Shown piece by piece: positions 11,746-23,305 of a stretch of DNA of 64,000 nt. Position 1 is the stretch's first letter. Every line of letters starts with the position of its first letter. A model generated the notes under the pieces. It had not been told where the DNA came from. It was given only the letters and a program-made list of their open reading frames with translations, and searched no databases. Location of the stretch: contig JALRME010000065.1 in NCBI GenBank assembly GCA_026120035.1, positions 1 through 64,000 of the forward strand. Direction: 5' to 3'. This DNA comes from Coleophoma eucalyptorum (taxonomy: Eukaryota; Ascomycota; Leotiomycetes; Helotiales; Dermateaceae). A program made the translations under genes and the position numbers.

Positions 11746-14089
11746 TCAGCCTTGCCAAGCAAATAGTCTCGAAATATTCCTTAGACACGATACCGCAGCT
11801 GATTTCGTGGCCGAGAAACCAACCTTGATGATCTTGACAACGAACACGATGGCCGTCCACAACCAAAGAATCAAAAGCTCTGCAAGAAACCTCCTCGTCG
11901 GCATTTTCTCTCCCCTGACAGTTTCCTCCCCCATGGTTATTTTAAAGCTTACAACAAAAACAACAAAACTTCCTAGTAACAGAAGTACAAAAGGCCACAC
12001 CACCACATTGGTGTAGCCAATGCCGTGGAACTTGTACATAAGACACATACCTTTATGAGTTGGATCCATCCAATCAATATAACCAGTCTTATAAGCCCCA
12101 TCCCCTCTGACGTAGTCTCTCAGGTCAATTTTGATTCTTGCGAGTGACGTCGAAAAGAAATTTCGAGTCTCAACTTTCCACTGTTCAGGTGCTAGTTCCA
12201 AAGAGTAGAAGCCGTTCAACCTAAATTATGCATCCAAGGCTGTCCCACCTCGGAATTTGATCGAGTGACAAGTTGACGACCGTAAGAGAGCTTTCTGGAG
12301 CATGTAGTAGCTATTTTTCTCAATCCGATCTGAAAGAGCTACATCTGATGGCGGGAGCTCTTTGTAATTCCAGCACCGGGTTCCTGCAGCGTTGCATATG
12401 TTAGTTTTGTCAGAGCACGCGAGGACTGTATCAGCGGCGTCGGCGTTGTAATACATGATGTTGCTTCCAACGATAACATTCTCCGTTGCTGGGAATATAG
12501 CGTCTTCTCGATAGTCGTAATGAAAGTTCTTCTGTGAGGAGACCAGAATCAAGGTAACTTGATCATGATTGTCGACTTGAAACTCGTCAATAGGCTGCCA
12601 GCCCTGATGCTTTTCAGGAGTGTTGCAGAAGGATCTTTTTAGCTAAAGTTAGTATAATGGTTGCCAATAATTGTTTAAGTAAACTCTAAGTTACTTACGG
12701 TACGATGTATCCAGGATCTCGCATAATCTTCCTCATCGGAGTATGCCATGTAATATTAAGTGCGGTGAGACCTGCATGTCCTCCATACAAGTAGGTAAAA
12801 ATAGCTTCTTCGAAGTTTGGATCCCACATATATCCTAAATAGTCATCTCTTTGGATTGGAGCGCATGTTGTCGTTCGATTGAATTTGTATCCCATTGGCA
12901 CATTGATACCGAGTCTTTGGGAGTTGATCAAGTCAGTGCTGAGCGTGTATGCCGCTTGGTCACCCTCGAGACAAAACCCTTGCGCAAACGGACAAGTGCT
13001 ATTGTTTTCCTCGTAGATAGGGAATGCTGGCTCTAAGAAGAAGTCATTGCACTCTGCTGCTGGATCTTCGTTATAGCAACGCCTCGCAAAGTCACCAGAT
13101 TCAACTTCTTGGAAGTAGCTAAAGGAGGAAATATTGTCGTCGTGAGGACCAAGCTGCCAAATACCGCAGGTAGGTGAGTCGGATAAAATGATCGGTTCGG
13201 AGGCAATCTGGGCTGATATGATCGTGGCATATGTCAGAGACACGAACAAAGCAGTGCAGATGAATGACAATATAGAGCAGCTACAGATCTTTGCCCAGTT
13301 CCGATTTCCTTTGGCATCATCCGGGAAAAACAGTTCGCCTAGGAAGACTTTGGCCAACTTAGCAGAAGCCGCTTGTGGCGTCTTCTTCACCATGAATGCT
13401 TTCAGCGTATCGCTATCTGGCGAGGCTTATGATTCGGAGTTTGCACCCTCCACGTCGTGATGATTATAGTCCAAAAGTTGCCCATTTATAAGTGTAGCAC
13501 TGCTGTTAACATCCCCATTTGTCGTGATGTCAATCGAGTGATGGTCGGCATCCGCAGAATCATGTCCATTTGCTTCCCCAGATGCAGTTTCTTGAGATGG
13601 TGAGTCTTATGTCCCTGGACTACCTGTCAAGTCTGAAAATTTTGAGGAGGCTCCGCTATGAAGCTTGCATCCATTGGCCTTTGGCGTTGGAACTGGTGGT
13701 GCGCTATCGTCAACAGTAGAAAGCAACGGAGAGTGCGCTGTAGTATGTCCCACTTTTTTCTTCTTGTCCTTCCGTGCCATGTGTCTCTTGTGCCATTTTG
13801 CAGTTGATACCCATATAACTTCAATGAGGCGCTGGAAGAGAAGGAACACCCATGGCGTAGTGATTGTAAGGTCGACCGCAATTACGTTTGTTGAAATGCC
13901 GGCCTCGGCATTGGTCAATGTGAAAATGCGATCTTCCATGAAGTCAGCCTGAAAGTTTAGGATGTTGTTCCGATACAAATTCACCATAGGATCCTATAAG
14001 AGAATAACCCACTTACGCTCAAAGGTGCTCTTGCTATTGTCTATCCAGCTTCTGAGAAATTCAGCGACGACTTCCTGCGTTTGCGTCAT
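11746..14089 (-). pseudogene. RIP-like inactivated multi-span membrane protein
   Basis: A fungal membrane protein of unknown function, of a type I recognise only as an uncharacterised family. One frame runs from about 14089 (MTQTQEVVAEFL) to 12699, then after an intron at 12635-12698 (acceptor AAAAG) from 12634 to 11746. Four in-frame stops break it: TAG at 13994-13996 and TAA at 13607-13609, 13427-13429 and 12226-12228. Each fits a CAG or CAA codon changed by C-to-T before A. Hydrophobic spans lie near TTPWVFLLFQRL, ICSCSILSFICTALFVSL, VVVWPFVLLLLGSFVVF and LLILWLWTAIVFVVK. The loop between spans is Cys-rich. The 5' end is uncertain; an upstream exon to about 14190 is possible. The frame is otherwise intact, so the loss looks recent. 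Confidence 0.7.
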
Positions 14090-15539
14090 GTCTTCATATG
14101 CGGTACGAGAAGTTGAGGTACGTTAGTTCTTACGCCTTTGAGCTGTAGGTCGATATTCTTGTAGAAACCAAGTCCCTACAATATTTCAAGGCTGTGGGTT
14201 GCCTCGTTCTGGCAAAAGTCTACTCATTCGCCCCTCTAACCTGCTGAAAGTTTATCGGTCACCAGCTTGGATACGAGCGCGAGTAAAGCTGAGCCACGAC
14301 CATATGAGTAACGCCATGTCACTAAATGCTACACATCTTAAAATGAGGCTACCTAACGATTGGCGATCTGTGGTGTTCGAGCCCAACCAGTACAGGGCTT
14401 CAAGGCGGTGTGTAGAAGGCTTAGCCTTGTGTCTAGCTGTCTGCCAGACAATCACACTATTGTTTTTTGTAGGCTGTCCGTTCCATAGTCCTTGAATAGA
14501 CTTGATCCTAAGTCTATCTAAGTCCACGTATTAGGAGTACAGCTTACAGGATGGTTCATGAATAGCGCTGGATGTTCAGTAGTTCGATGCTCATGATAAT
14601 GAAATACACTACTATTGAGGCTTGCTAGAAGTTTCTGAGACGGCGACACATATTCTTAACAACAAAGGGCCGAATACTCTTTTTTGATGGGAAAAAAGGT
14701 CTTGTCTTGAAGCTGTTTTAGCAAAAGCCTTACGAGAGATGCAGGGGGAGGGGTTATCGCCAGAACCCACCCTCTTACCCTGCAAGGTGTAGATTTAGCT
14801 GATCATCATGATTCATATCGCTTTTGTTAAATACACATTTGGGCGACTAGCATTTGAGAGGAGAATAAGCTGCCTTACCTAAATGCTGTGGGTGATTCAG
14901 CCTCTTATTTATTTGTGCACAGCGCCGCTTAAGTATTGTATCACAGGTCCAGCCATCTACAGCCTCCATGAAGAAGTCTAGAGACAAGGCTACGCCCGAC
15001 TAATACCACGAGAGTCTTTATGCGGGGTGAGGATCGTGCTCGCCTTCTCCAGGGATAACTTTTCCCACGTCCTCCACATCGTTTATGTGGTAGTTATTGT
15101 ATAAGAACATAGAAGTAGCCGTAGAGGCATTATAGATAGTGATAAGAAAAGAGTATTGCCCCCTGGACTAACACCAACATAGCAGAAGTGAGAAGAAAAC
15201 AAGGTGAATTTTGCCATTCCCACGGCTTAATACCAGATAATAACAGTGTTTCAATTCAATTCCTAGTTCAATGATCTTATGAGAAGGGCAAGTTTGTTTT
15301 ATTAAACGTCACCTTTTGCAACTTGGTGAGGAAGATGTCAACGCCAAGCCCAACTGCAACAAAATAACATATGATGAAACTATAGCTAGGAGGAAATTTT
15401 ATTATTCTATTTTAGTGACGTATCACCAACGCTCGTAAGAAGGTATTTACTACAATTTACTCCGTGTTGCTGAGTTCCTAAAGCAAATTTAGTTCTAAAT
15501 CCTTAAGGATAAATTCTCCTATAAAGGGGGTTTCTCATA
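14090..15539. other. Gene-poor interval
   Basis: Possible remains of the 5' end of the preceding pseudogene up to about 14530 (an open minus frame 14252-14527 without motifs). Beyond that I see only AT-rich spacer, including a small hairpin CCACATCGTTTATGTGG near 15072. No gene is supportable. Confidence 0.45.
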
Positions 15540-16100
15540 TTACAAGCACGCAATGACCTCAATTTCAACATCTGTCCCCTGTGGAAGCTCCTTGACAGCC
15601 ACGCAAGTGCGGCACTAGATACGACCGAATTAGCTGGATGTTGGTATAGTTTTGCCCATCATATGACATGGCGTATCATGATTATGGCACGAGGCTTACT
15701 GGTTTTGGATCTTGGACAAAGAACTTCTCGTAAACTTTGTTCACTTCGCTGAAGTCTTCCATGCTACTAAGGAACACATTGACCTTTACGGCGTTTAGTA
15801 AACTACTACCGCCTGCTTTAAGGACCTCGTCGAGGTTACGCAGGGATTGTGCCTGAAATCCATGTCAGCCAAGGACAGCGGAACAAAGAATGTTGCATGT
15901 TTCTCTGTTCTGTTGTGGTTCTGCGAGAAAGTGAGACTGACAGTTCTGTTTCCTACGCCACCGTCGACAAGCTTCTTGGTGACAGGATCGACACCAAGGC
16001 TCCCACTGCAGTACACCATGCCATTGCAAATAATTGCCTGAGATAAGAATGGTCGTGGCGCCGGTGCTTTATTCGTAAATACTGCCGTACGGGATGCCAT
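15540..16100 (-). CDS. RidA/YjgF-family imine deaminase
   Basis: Small enzyme that speeds hydrolysis of reactive imines and enamines (such as 2-aminoacrylate) to keto acids plus ammonia. Three exons (16100-15957, 15852-15700, 15614-15540) give 123 residues, a typical length. Recognisable parts: MVYCSGSLGVDP, AGGSSLLNAVKVNVFLSSMEDF and CRTCVAVKELPQGTDVEIEVIA, the last holding the conserved Arg that binds the carboxylate. No targeting signal is seen. It diverges from the D-amino-acid oxidase at 16566, whose imino-acid product is a RidA substrate class. Confidence 0.93.
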
Positions 16101-16565
16101 TTTGACTGTAAAGAAGGATAATCAAAAGCCGAGAGTGACGGGAAGCAGAAGAAGTCCAATTCCTGATGGTTATCGATAAACCACTCTCATTCGACGATGA
16201 AAATGCGCGCCCAAGTTATCCGCCCGTACGGGCATCTGCTAGTCTCGGGCGTTGCTTCACGGGCTACTCGTCGCTTTACGGGCGACTCTGGCGGGCACAG
16301 AGTTTGCCGAGAGTCGAGCAAAGGTGGGCGTAAGTTGGCACCACCCGACCACCCGCCGTAAAATGAAGCCATACCTAATGCCTGCATCATCCGATACCGA
16401 ACCGGTCGGACGATGTATAGCGGCTCCTAACCCACTCTTGAGTCCGAACACGGTCCAGCAAGAAGCCCTCAAAGCCAGAGTAGCCAGAGTATATATCTGA
16501 TTTTGCATCATCCCGTATTCCCTATCCGGTAGAATAATATCAACGGTACGGATTAGCATTTTACA
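16101..16565. promoter_or_regulatory. Shared promoter of RidA and D-amino-acid oxidase genes
   Basis: 465 bp between the two divergent starts. It is GC-richer than its surroundings and contains repeated CGGGC words and the palindrome CCCGTACGGG near 16217-16226. Co-regulation is an inference from the arrangement. Confidence 0.4.
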
Positions 16566-17787
16566 ATGCCTTCCTCTAAACCCGAGGCCACTCCTCGAAG
16601 CGCTCTGATGGAGAAAGAAGTAGTTGTAGTCATTGGGTAAATTGGTCTTTCCGATATTCTTAGCCTGGAGCACCATATCGGACTGAGCTTACTGTCGCGT
16701 TTTCTTCAGTGCAGGCATTCTGGGGTTGACTTGCGCCAATACGCTGCTATCTCAGCTCCCCCGTGATAAATACCGCATCTATCTCGTAGCAGATCAATGG
16801 CCAACAGACTTCCCGTCAATCACGTATCCAACAACGCTTGCTGGTGCACATTTCCGACCCATTCCTGCAAGCACACAGCAGCTTGCACAAGAGGCAGGAT
16901 TTGCTCGCATTGCGTACGAGATCTTTAAAAAGCAAGCTTTGGAATCGCCCGAACTTGGTGTCAAACTTGTCACGGGAATCGATTACGTTTCGGGCAGCGC
17001 AACAGAGACTTATGAGACCGTTTCACAGGGATATAGAGAGAGCGTCGATGACTTTCGCCTACTTGGACACGATGAGAAACCAGATGGGGTAGAGTTTGCG
17101 GCCAGTTACTTAACATGGTGTGTAGATCCTGAAATATATGGCACGCATTTACTGCGACGCTTTAGAGTAGGCGGGGGCGAAGTTAAGACGATCAGACTCA
17201 GATCTGCTGAAGAGGCCTTTACCGCTCTGGGAAGCAAGTTGGTGGTGAATTGTAGTGGATTCGGATTTGGGGATCCAAATGTGTTCATAACACAAGGTAC
17301 ATTTATGGACGAAATCTGCTATGCAGGCCTGCGATGATGCCTTTGCTGATTTCGAATAGGTCAAACTTGCCTAGTTGCTAACAAGTTTGACAATACGATT
17401 ACTCAACAAAATGCAGATGGCAGTTGGACTTTTATAATCCCGCGGCCGCTTGGTGGGGGCACGATTATTGGGGGAACCAAAGACCCCAATAATTGGAGTC
17501 ATGAGCCCAAGCTATCTCTTCGGACAGAGTTGCTTAGAAAGGCTGCGGAAATGTGTCCAAGCATACTGAATAAAGATGGCAAGTTTGAAGTGATTCGAGA
17601 TATAGTCGGCAGGCGCCCAACAAGACATGGTGGCTTGAGACTTGAGACCCAACCGTGTGCCAGGGGTACAATTGTTCACGCCTACGGAGCAGGAGGGAGA
17701 GGTTGGGAGCTGAGTTGGGGTATAGCAAACGAGGTTTCGAAAATGGTGCATAATGTAATAAAACCCCGAGCTCAGAGCAGGTTGTGA
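16566..17787 (+). CDS. D-amino-acid oxidase (peroxisomal)
   Basis: FAD enzyme that oxidises D-amino acids to imino acids and hydrogen peroxide. Exons 16566-16636, 16710-17296 and 17360-17787 encode 361 residues. The dinucleotide-binding motif is split by intron 1 and restored as VIGAGILGLTCA. TTLAGAHFRP matches the FAD-contact region, VNCSGFG the middle strand, and GRRPTRHGGLRLE the substrate-Arg region. The last three residues are SRL, a PTS1-type peroxisome signal, fitting an enzyme that makes peroxide. The divergent neighbour is RidA. The family call is firm; D-amino-acid oxidase and D-aspartate oxidase cannot be separated with certainty. Confidence 0.92.
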
Positions 17788-18243
17788 GTAGCTCGCGAAT
17801 TCATATTTACAACTGTTCAACTCGTTCTGGCAACAAGTGTTGTGGCTTGAGAGGCATAACATTGAAAGATCCTACTAGGGCAGGTAGATTGCAGTATAAA
17901 TATATTGGATTATTGCAGCGAAATGCTTTTGGGAGCGAACGCTCTTGTTTTTCTTTGATATTTTGAGGGGCTGCAAGAAAAGTGCACGCTCTTTGGAGTA
18001 AGCGGTGGTTATATATCAAGAAAATTTACTTCGAGAAATATCCATCTGGCAGCATTTTCTTCTCTATATTGCGGCCCAATTTACAACTTCTGGTTTCATG
18101 GCCGTAAGCATCGAGGGTCATTCGTGGCTGACTAAAGAATCATGAGCTTGGCTGTGCAGGGCGACAGAAACCCTGCAGATGTCAGCGCTTAAATCAGACT
18201 TCTTATGCTTATCGACTTGGGACTGCAACTACCCTCATGACTG
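17788..18243. promoter_or_regulatory. Upstream region of the NLR gene
   Basis: 456 bp between the oxidase stop and the NLR start. No open frame or clear motif is seen. Confidence 0.4.
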
Positions 18244-21200
18244 ATGCTCACAAAGCAATTAGTACACTATACGGTCTGGGCTGTCATGGGTCCTCTAGTA
18301 TTGCTGTCTACAATAGTTATTGGCATCTTGATTGCCTACGTCGTCAGGAAATATGCACATGACAAACTACAGCCTCATCGCACACTAGCCCCGGCAGAAC
18401 CGCCCATTACAACAGCACCAACGACCGAAGAACACACGGAAAAAGCAGTAACAGCAGAAGTTTTAACGAAAGTGGAGCCAAAGAGGCCTTTCGTAGTCCG
18501 TATCAGTGGCATTCCACCTAGTGATGGTGATGTAATACAAGTTAAGTCTTGGATCAAGACTACGATAGCGAAGCTCTCAGGCGATAAGGTTTACTGCATC
18601 AGCGACATCACCGTTGTACCGTCATGTACTAGCACCAGGAATCTTACCGCAATCGTCGACTTCAAGGTGCTACCAGAATTTCTCTCCTCCTTAAAAGACG
18701 GGGCTTCATGGGTCTACAAGGGACCAGAGGTAGACAATTATATCCTCGTCTTCGATGCGCAATTTCTTGGTTTCACTCAGATGTATACCACAGAGACAAA
18801 ACCTACTGCTGAGTAAGCTGCTACTATCTCAAACTATTTCCTATTATCCCAGGCTATGGTGTGCTAACCACTTAGTATTATCTTCATTCCTGGAATTGGT
18901 GGTCATGCTTACGGCTCATGGACTTCAAAATCAGATCCATGGCTGATGTGGCCGCGGCACTTCCTTCAGAACCACTTCCCTAACGTTAGAGTTATGACAT
19001 ACGGGCACAAGGCGAAACTCAGTGGGGCTGGGTTTGGAGAGCTGCTAGATTATAATCGTAGTTTTGCTGATACTCTGAATCAAGCACGATCGAAGGTCAG
19101 TCGCGTTTGTTAGCTTCTATCCTGATGCTCATTATCTGATTTATCTAGGACTTAGATCGACCGATAGTGTTCGTGGCTCATAGTTTTGGTGGCAACATAT
19201 TAAAAAGCGTAAGTCTCAGTTTAACTATAAGACAACCATAGCTAACGGCTTTATAGTTTTTGGTCAAGGATAAACAAAACGGTAGTCGAACGCTAAATGT
19301 AACCCGTGGAATTTTATTCTTTGCGGTACCTCACCGGGGAATGGATGTCGAAGATATGGTCAACGCGATACAGTATAGTAACACATCGGAGCGGAGACTT
19401 GACCAGATTAGTAACGAGTCTTACTGGCGCCAGGAGCTGGACGGCTTTGTTGATACTATCATAGAGTACAAAGTAGCAAGTTTTTATGAAACAGAGCTCA
19501 CTCGGAGGTTAAAGATGGCAGGTACTTTTGCTCCTACTGTAGAATTTTATTAAATAGTTACAGAAACTCGACGGCTCATTTGCACGAATTGGAGAACACA
19601 CACGGGCACTTAGTCCACATAGTGCTACTCTAGATTTACCAAGGGACATGGAAAGCAAGCATCCTGTAGATGCCGATCATTCAACTATTGTAAAATTTGC
19701 AAACGAAAACTTTTCAACTTTCAATACAGCATTAGTTTGCCTCGAAGAATACTTGACTGCGCCAGCAAGTATGGTATGTACTACCGCGCCTTTTTTGAAT
19801 ACTGTGAAAAATGAAAATTAATAGTTTATAGCCGACTGAGCTTGATAAAGCCACAATAAAATGCCTTGAAGATCTACAAGTTACAGATCCAGAGCTTGAT
19901 ATGAAGAGAATTGAGTATTCAAAGGATCTCTTGCTTAAGGATTGCTATTCATGGATCCTCAAGGATAAATTGCTTCAAGAATGGCAAGGTAGCAACACTT
20001 GCCCACTTCTCTGGATTAATGGAGATCCTGGAAAGGGAAAGACAATGTTGATGATCGCTTTGGTCAAAGAGTTTTCAAGGCACTTGCCTAGCAATTCTTC
20101 CGCTATTACATTCTTCTTTTGTCAAAATACTGATATTCGACTGAACAACGCGGTTTCTATTCTACGCGGTCTCATTTGGAAGCTTGCAATAAACCATCCC
20201 AAACTAGCTCTGGTCTTCTATAAGAACTACGAATTGAACAAGAACATGTTCAACGGGCCAAATTCTACTGTTGCCCTATGTTCAACACTCTTAGATATGT
20301 TGAAAGATGCACCCGGAACTATACTTGTTATTGATGCATTAGATGAATGCAATCCTGGGCCGGAGCGGGATAACCTGTTTCACCTTATTACGAACTCCGA
20401 GTCGTTTACTGACGCTAAGTGGCTCATTAGTAGTCGTAACTATCCGGATATCAAGCGAGAGCTAGGGTTGAAAAGCCAGATGCTTAGTCTTGAGTTGAAT
20501 CAGGACCACATTTCATACGCCGTAGATCTCTATATCGATTATAGGGTATCAAAACTTACGAGGCAAAACAACTATGATAAGGAGCTTAGAGAACAAATTC
20601 AAAGTTACCTACGAAATAACTCGCAAGGTACATTCCTCTGGGTGGCTTTGGTTTGTAAAACCCTCCATGATATCCCGTCCTGGGAAGCATTAGAGGCCGT
20701 GAAGGAATTTCCGCCTGGACTACAGCCAGTATATGCTCTTATGATGAAACGAGTTAACGACCACCCACGAGGAAATACTGCAAACTTCTGCCGGTCTATA
20801 CTTTCTGTGGTTACAGTCGTATTCCGTCCTCTCCACTTACTAGAACTCGTTTCTGTTGCTGGTTTGCCGCCAAAACTATTTCGAAACATAAAGACACTTA
20901 GAAACATTATCGAAACCTGTGGTTCTTTCCTTACTATTCGGGATGATGTTCTATACTTTGTCCACCAATCAGCAAAGGATTATTTCAGTACTGGCCAGGG
21001 TCTACAGATATTCTCAACTGGTATCCTAGGAGAGCACAGCCTGATCGTAGATCGCTCATTGTGCGCGTTATCTGAGATTCTCGAACAAGACATGTGCAAG
21101 CTTAAGGATTTTGGCTTACGAGCATGCATGGTTACAATGGATAATCGTATCAAAGCTATCAAGTATATTTGTTGTTTTTGGGTTGATCATCTTACAAGTT

Positions 21201-23305
21201 ACCTTGATGATAGCTCCACTAATAATATACTTGACGACAAATACCTTGTAGATGGAGGTTCTGTTCACGAGTTCTTCCTCAAACACCTTCTCCATTGGTT
21301 CGAGGCGTTAAGTTTATTTGAAGAATCCAACAGCGGAATTTTGGCACTTCGAAGCTTAAAGAGAATGATAAGAGCAAAGTTAGAGATGCCACAGCACGAT
21401 ATTACTCCGAGCCTTGACAATTTTATTTGTGATGCTCTTAGACTCTCTCTTCAATTTCGCTCAGCAATGGAAGAGGCACCACTTCAGGTTTATACCGCGG
21501 GATTATTATTTGCTCCCCTAAATAGTGTTGTAAGAAGACACTTCAGCGAAAAGGTACCTGGACGGGTTCAAATAATACCGCCAGTTCGAAGCAACTGGAG
21601 TTCATGCCTCCAGACATTAGAAGGCCACACTTATTCTGTCTGGTCAGTGGCCTTCAGTCATAATGGCTTACAGGTGGCATCAGTTTCAGTTGACAGGACA
21701 GTCCGTTTGTGGGACGTCATGACCGGCACTTGTCTTCAAAAGCTCGAAGGTCATACCGAATCGGTCTGGTCAGTGGCCTTTAGTCCTGATGGGCTACATA
21801 TAGTTTCAGGTTCAGATGACAAGACGGTCCGTTTATGGGACGTCATCACTGGCAATTGTCTTCAGATGCTCAAAGGCCACACCGAATCAGTCTACTCATT
21901 GGCCTTTAGTCCGGATGGCCTACAAGTAGTTTCATGTTCAATTGACAGGACAGTCCGTTTGTGGGACGCCAGGACCGGCACTTGTCTTCAGACGCTCAAA
22001 GGTCATATCGACTCGGTCTGGTCAGTGGCCTTTAGTCCTGATGGCTTACAGGTAGTATCAGGCTCACTTGACAAGACAATCCGTTTGTGGGACGTCACGA
22101 CTGGCATTTGTCTTCAAACGCTTGAAGGTCATATCGACTCAGTCCAGTCAGTGGCCTTTAGTCCGGATGGCTTACATGTAGTTTCATGTTCAGATGACAG
22201 GACAGTCAGGCTGTGGGACGCCAGGACCGGTATTTCACTACAGACTCTTGAAGGTCACATTGGTTCGGTCTGGTCGGTAGCTTTTAGCCCTGATGGCCTA
22301 CAGGTGGCATCAGGTTCATCTGACAACACAATCCGACTGTGGGACGTCACGACTGGCACTGCTCTTCAAACACTTGAAGGTCATATTGACTCGGTATTGT
22401 CAGTGGCCTTTAGTCCTGATGGCTTACAGGTGGTATCAGGTTCAATTGACAAGACAATCCGGGTGTGGGACGCGACAACCAGCACTTCTCCGCAGACGCC
22501 TGGAGGCCACACCGGTTCGGTCTGGTCGGTAGCTTTTAGCCCTGATGGCCTACAGGTGGCATCAGGTTCATCTGACAACACAATCCGATTGTGGGACGCC
22601 ACGAAGGGCACTTGTCTTCAGACGCTCAAAGGTCATATCGGCTCGGTCTTGTCAGTGGCCTTTAGTCCTGATGGCTTACAGGTGGTGTCAGGTTCATTTG
22701 ACAACACAGCCCGGTTGTGGGACGCCAGGACCGGCACTTGCCTTCAGACGCTCAAAGGCCACACCGAGTCGGTCTGGTCAGTAGCCTTGAGTCCTAATTG
22801 CCTACAAGTAGTTTCAGGTTCAGATGACAACACAGTCCGTTTGTGGGATGCCACGACTGGTACTCACCTTCAGACGCTCAAAGGCCATACCTACTCGGTC
22901 CAGTCAGTGGCTTTTAGTCCTGATGGCTTACAGGTGGCATCAAGTTCAATCGATAACACAATTCGGCTGTGGGACGCCAGGACTGGCACTCCTTTGCAAA
23001 CCCTTAATTTCTTTACCAAGCCGATAGCCTTTAGTCCTGATGGACAGAACCTTTTCACAAATGGGGTCTTAAGTCGAGCCCAAGCCTCTTCAATGCCAAG
23101 TCAGGATCCTAATTTCATGGCTTATAACATAAGCAGGAACCGTAAGTGGATAACTTGGAAGGATAAAAATCTTTTATGGCTTCCTCCAGAATATCGATCA
23201 CCCTGTTTTGCAATCGATAAAAATCACATTGTAGTTGGCTTGCTGTCAGGTCATGTTTACTTCCTTAATTTTAGTACAGAAGTTCCTCCCTGGATTAGAA
23301 ATTGA
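18244..23305 (+). CDS. NLR-like receptor: TM - SesB-like hydrolase - NACHT - WD40
   Basis: Candidate allorecognition or innate-immune receptor of 1597 residues. Exons: 18244-18812, 18876-19095, 19149-19208, 19257-19517, 19564-19773 and 19832-23305. A membrane helix lies near residues 13-35 (VMGPLVLLSTIVIGILIAYV). An alpha/beta hydrolase of SesB type follows from about residue 190: FIPGIGGHAYGSW, then VAHSFGGN with the nucleophile Ser, and ADHSTIVKF with a likely catalytic His. The NACHT P-loop is GDPGKGKT, with Walker-B-like ILVIDALDECN. The C-terminus has eleven WD40 repeats of exactly 42 residues and a decayed twelfth. The exon 4/5 junction only stays in frame as a GC-AG intron (19518-19563). 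In known fungal NLRs the repeats sense a ligand, NACHT oligomerises and the N-terminal domain is the effector; this is inferred here. Confidence 0.9.
21608..22993 (+). repeat. Eleven tandem 126-bp WD40-encoding repeats
   Basis: Repeat starts are spaced exactly 126 bp (21608, 21734 and so on to 22868), with no insertion or deletion, giving 1386 bp. Sequence is nearly identical except at a few codons: the two after GH (TY, TE, ID, IG, TG), the one after SV (W, Y, Q, L), and three around the second SxSxDxT block. The twelfth unit from 22994 loses the pattern after LQTLN. Confidence 0.95.

Noticed and set aside
22293..22784. Repetitive open frames within the WD40 region
   Set aside because: Shadows in other frames of the 126-bp repeats; periodicity comes from the real frame.
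21608..22993. CRISPR-like regular repeat array
   Set aside because: The repeats are in-frame protein-coding WD40 units with no spacers, in a eukaryotic gene.
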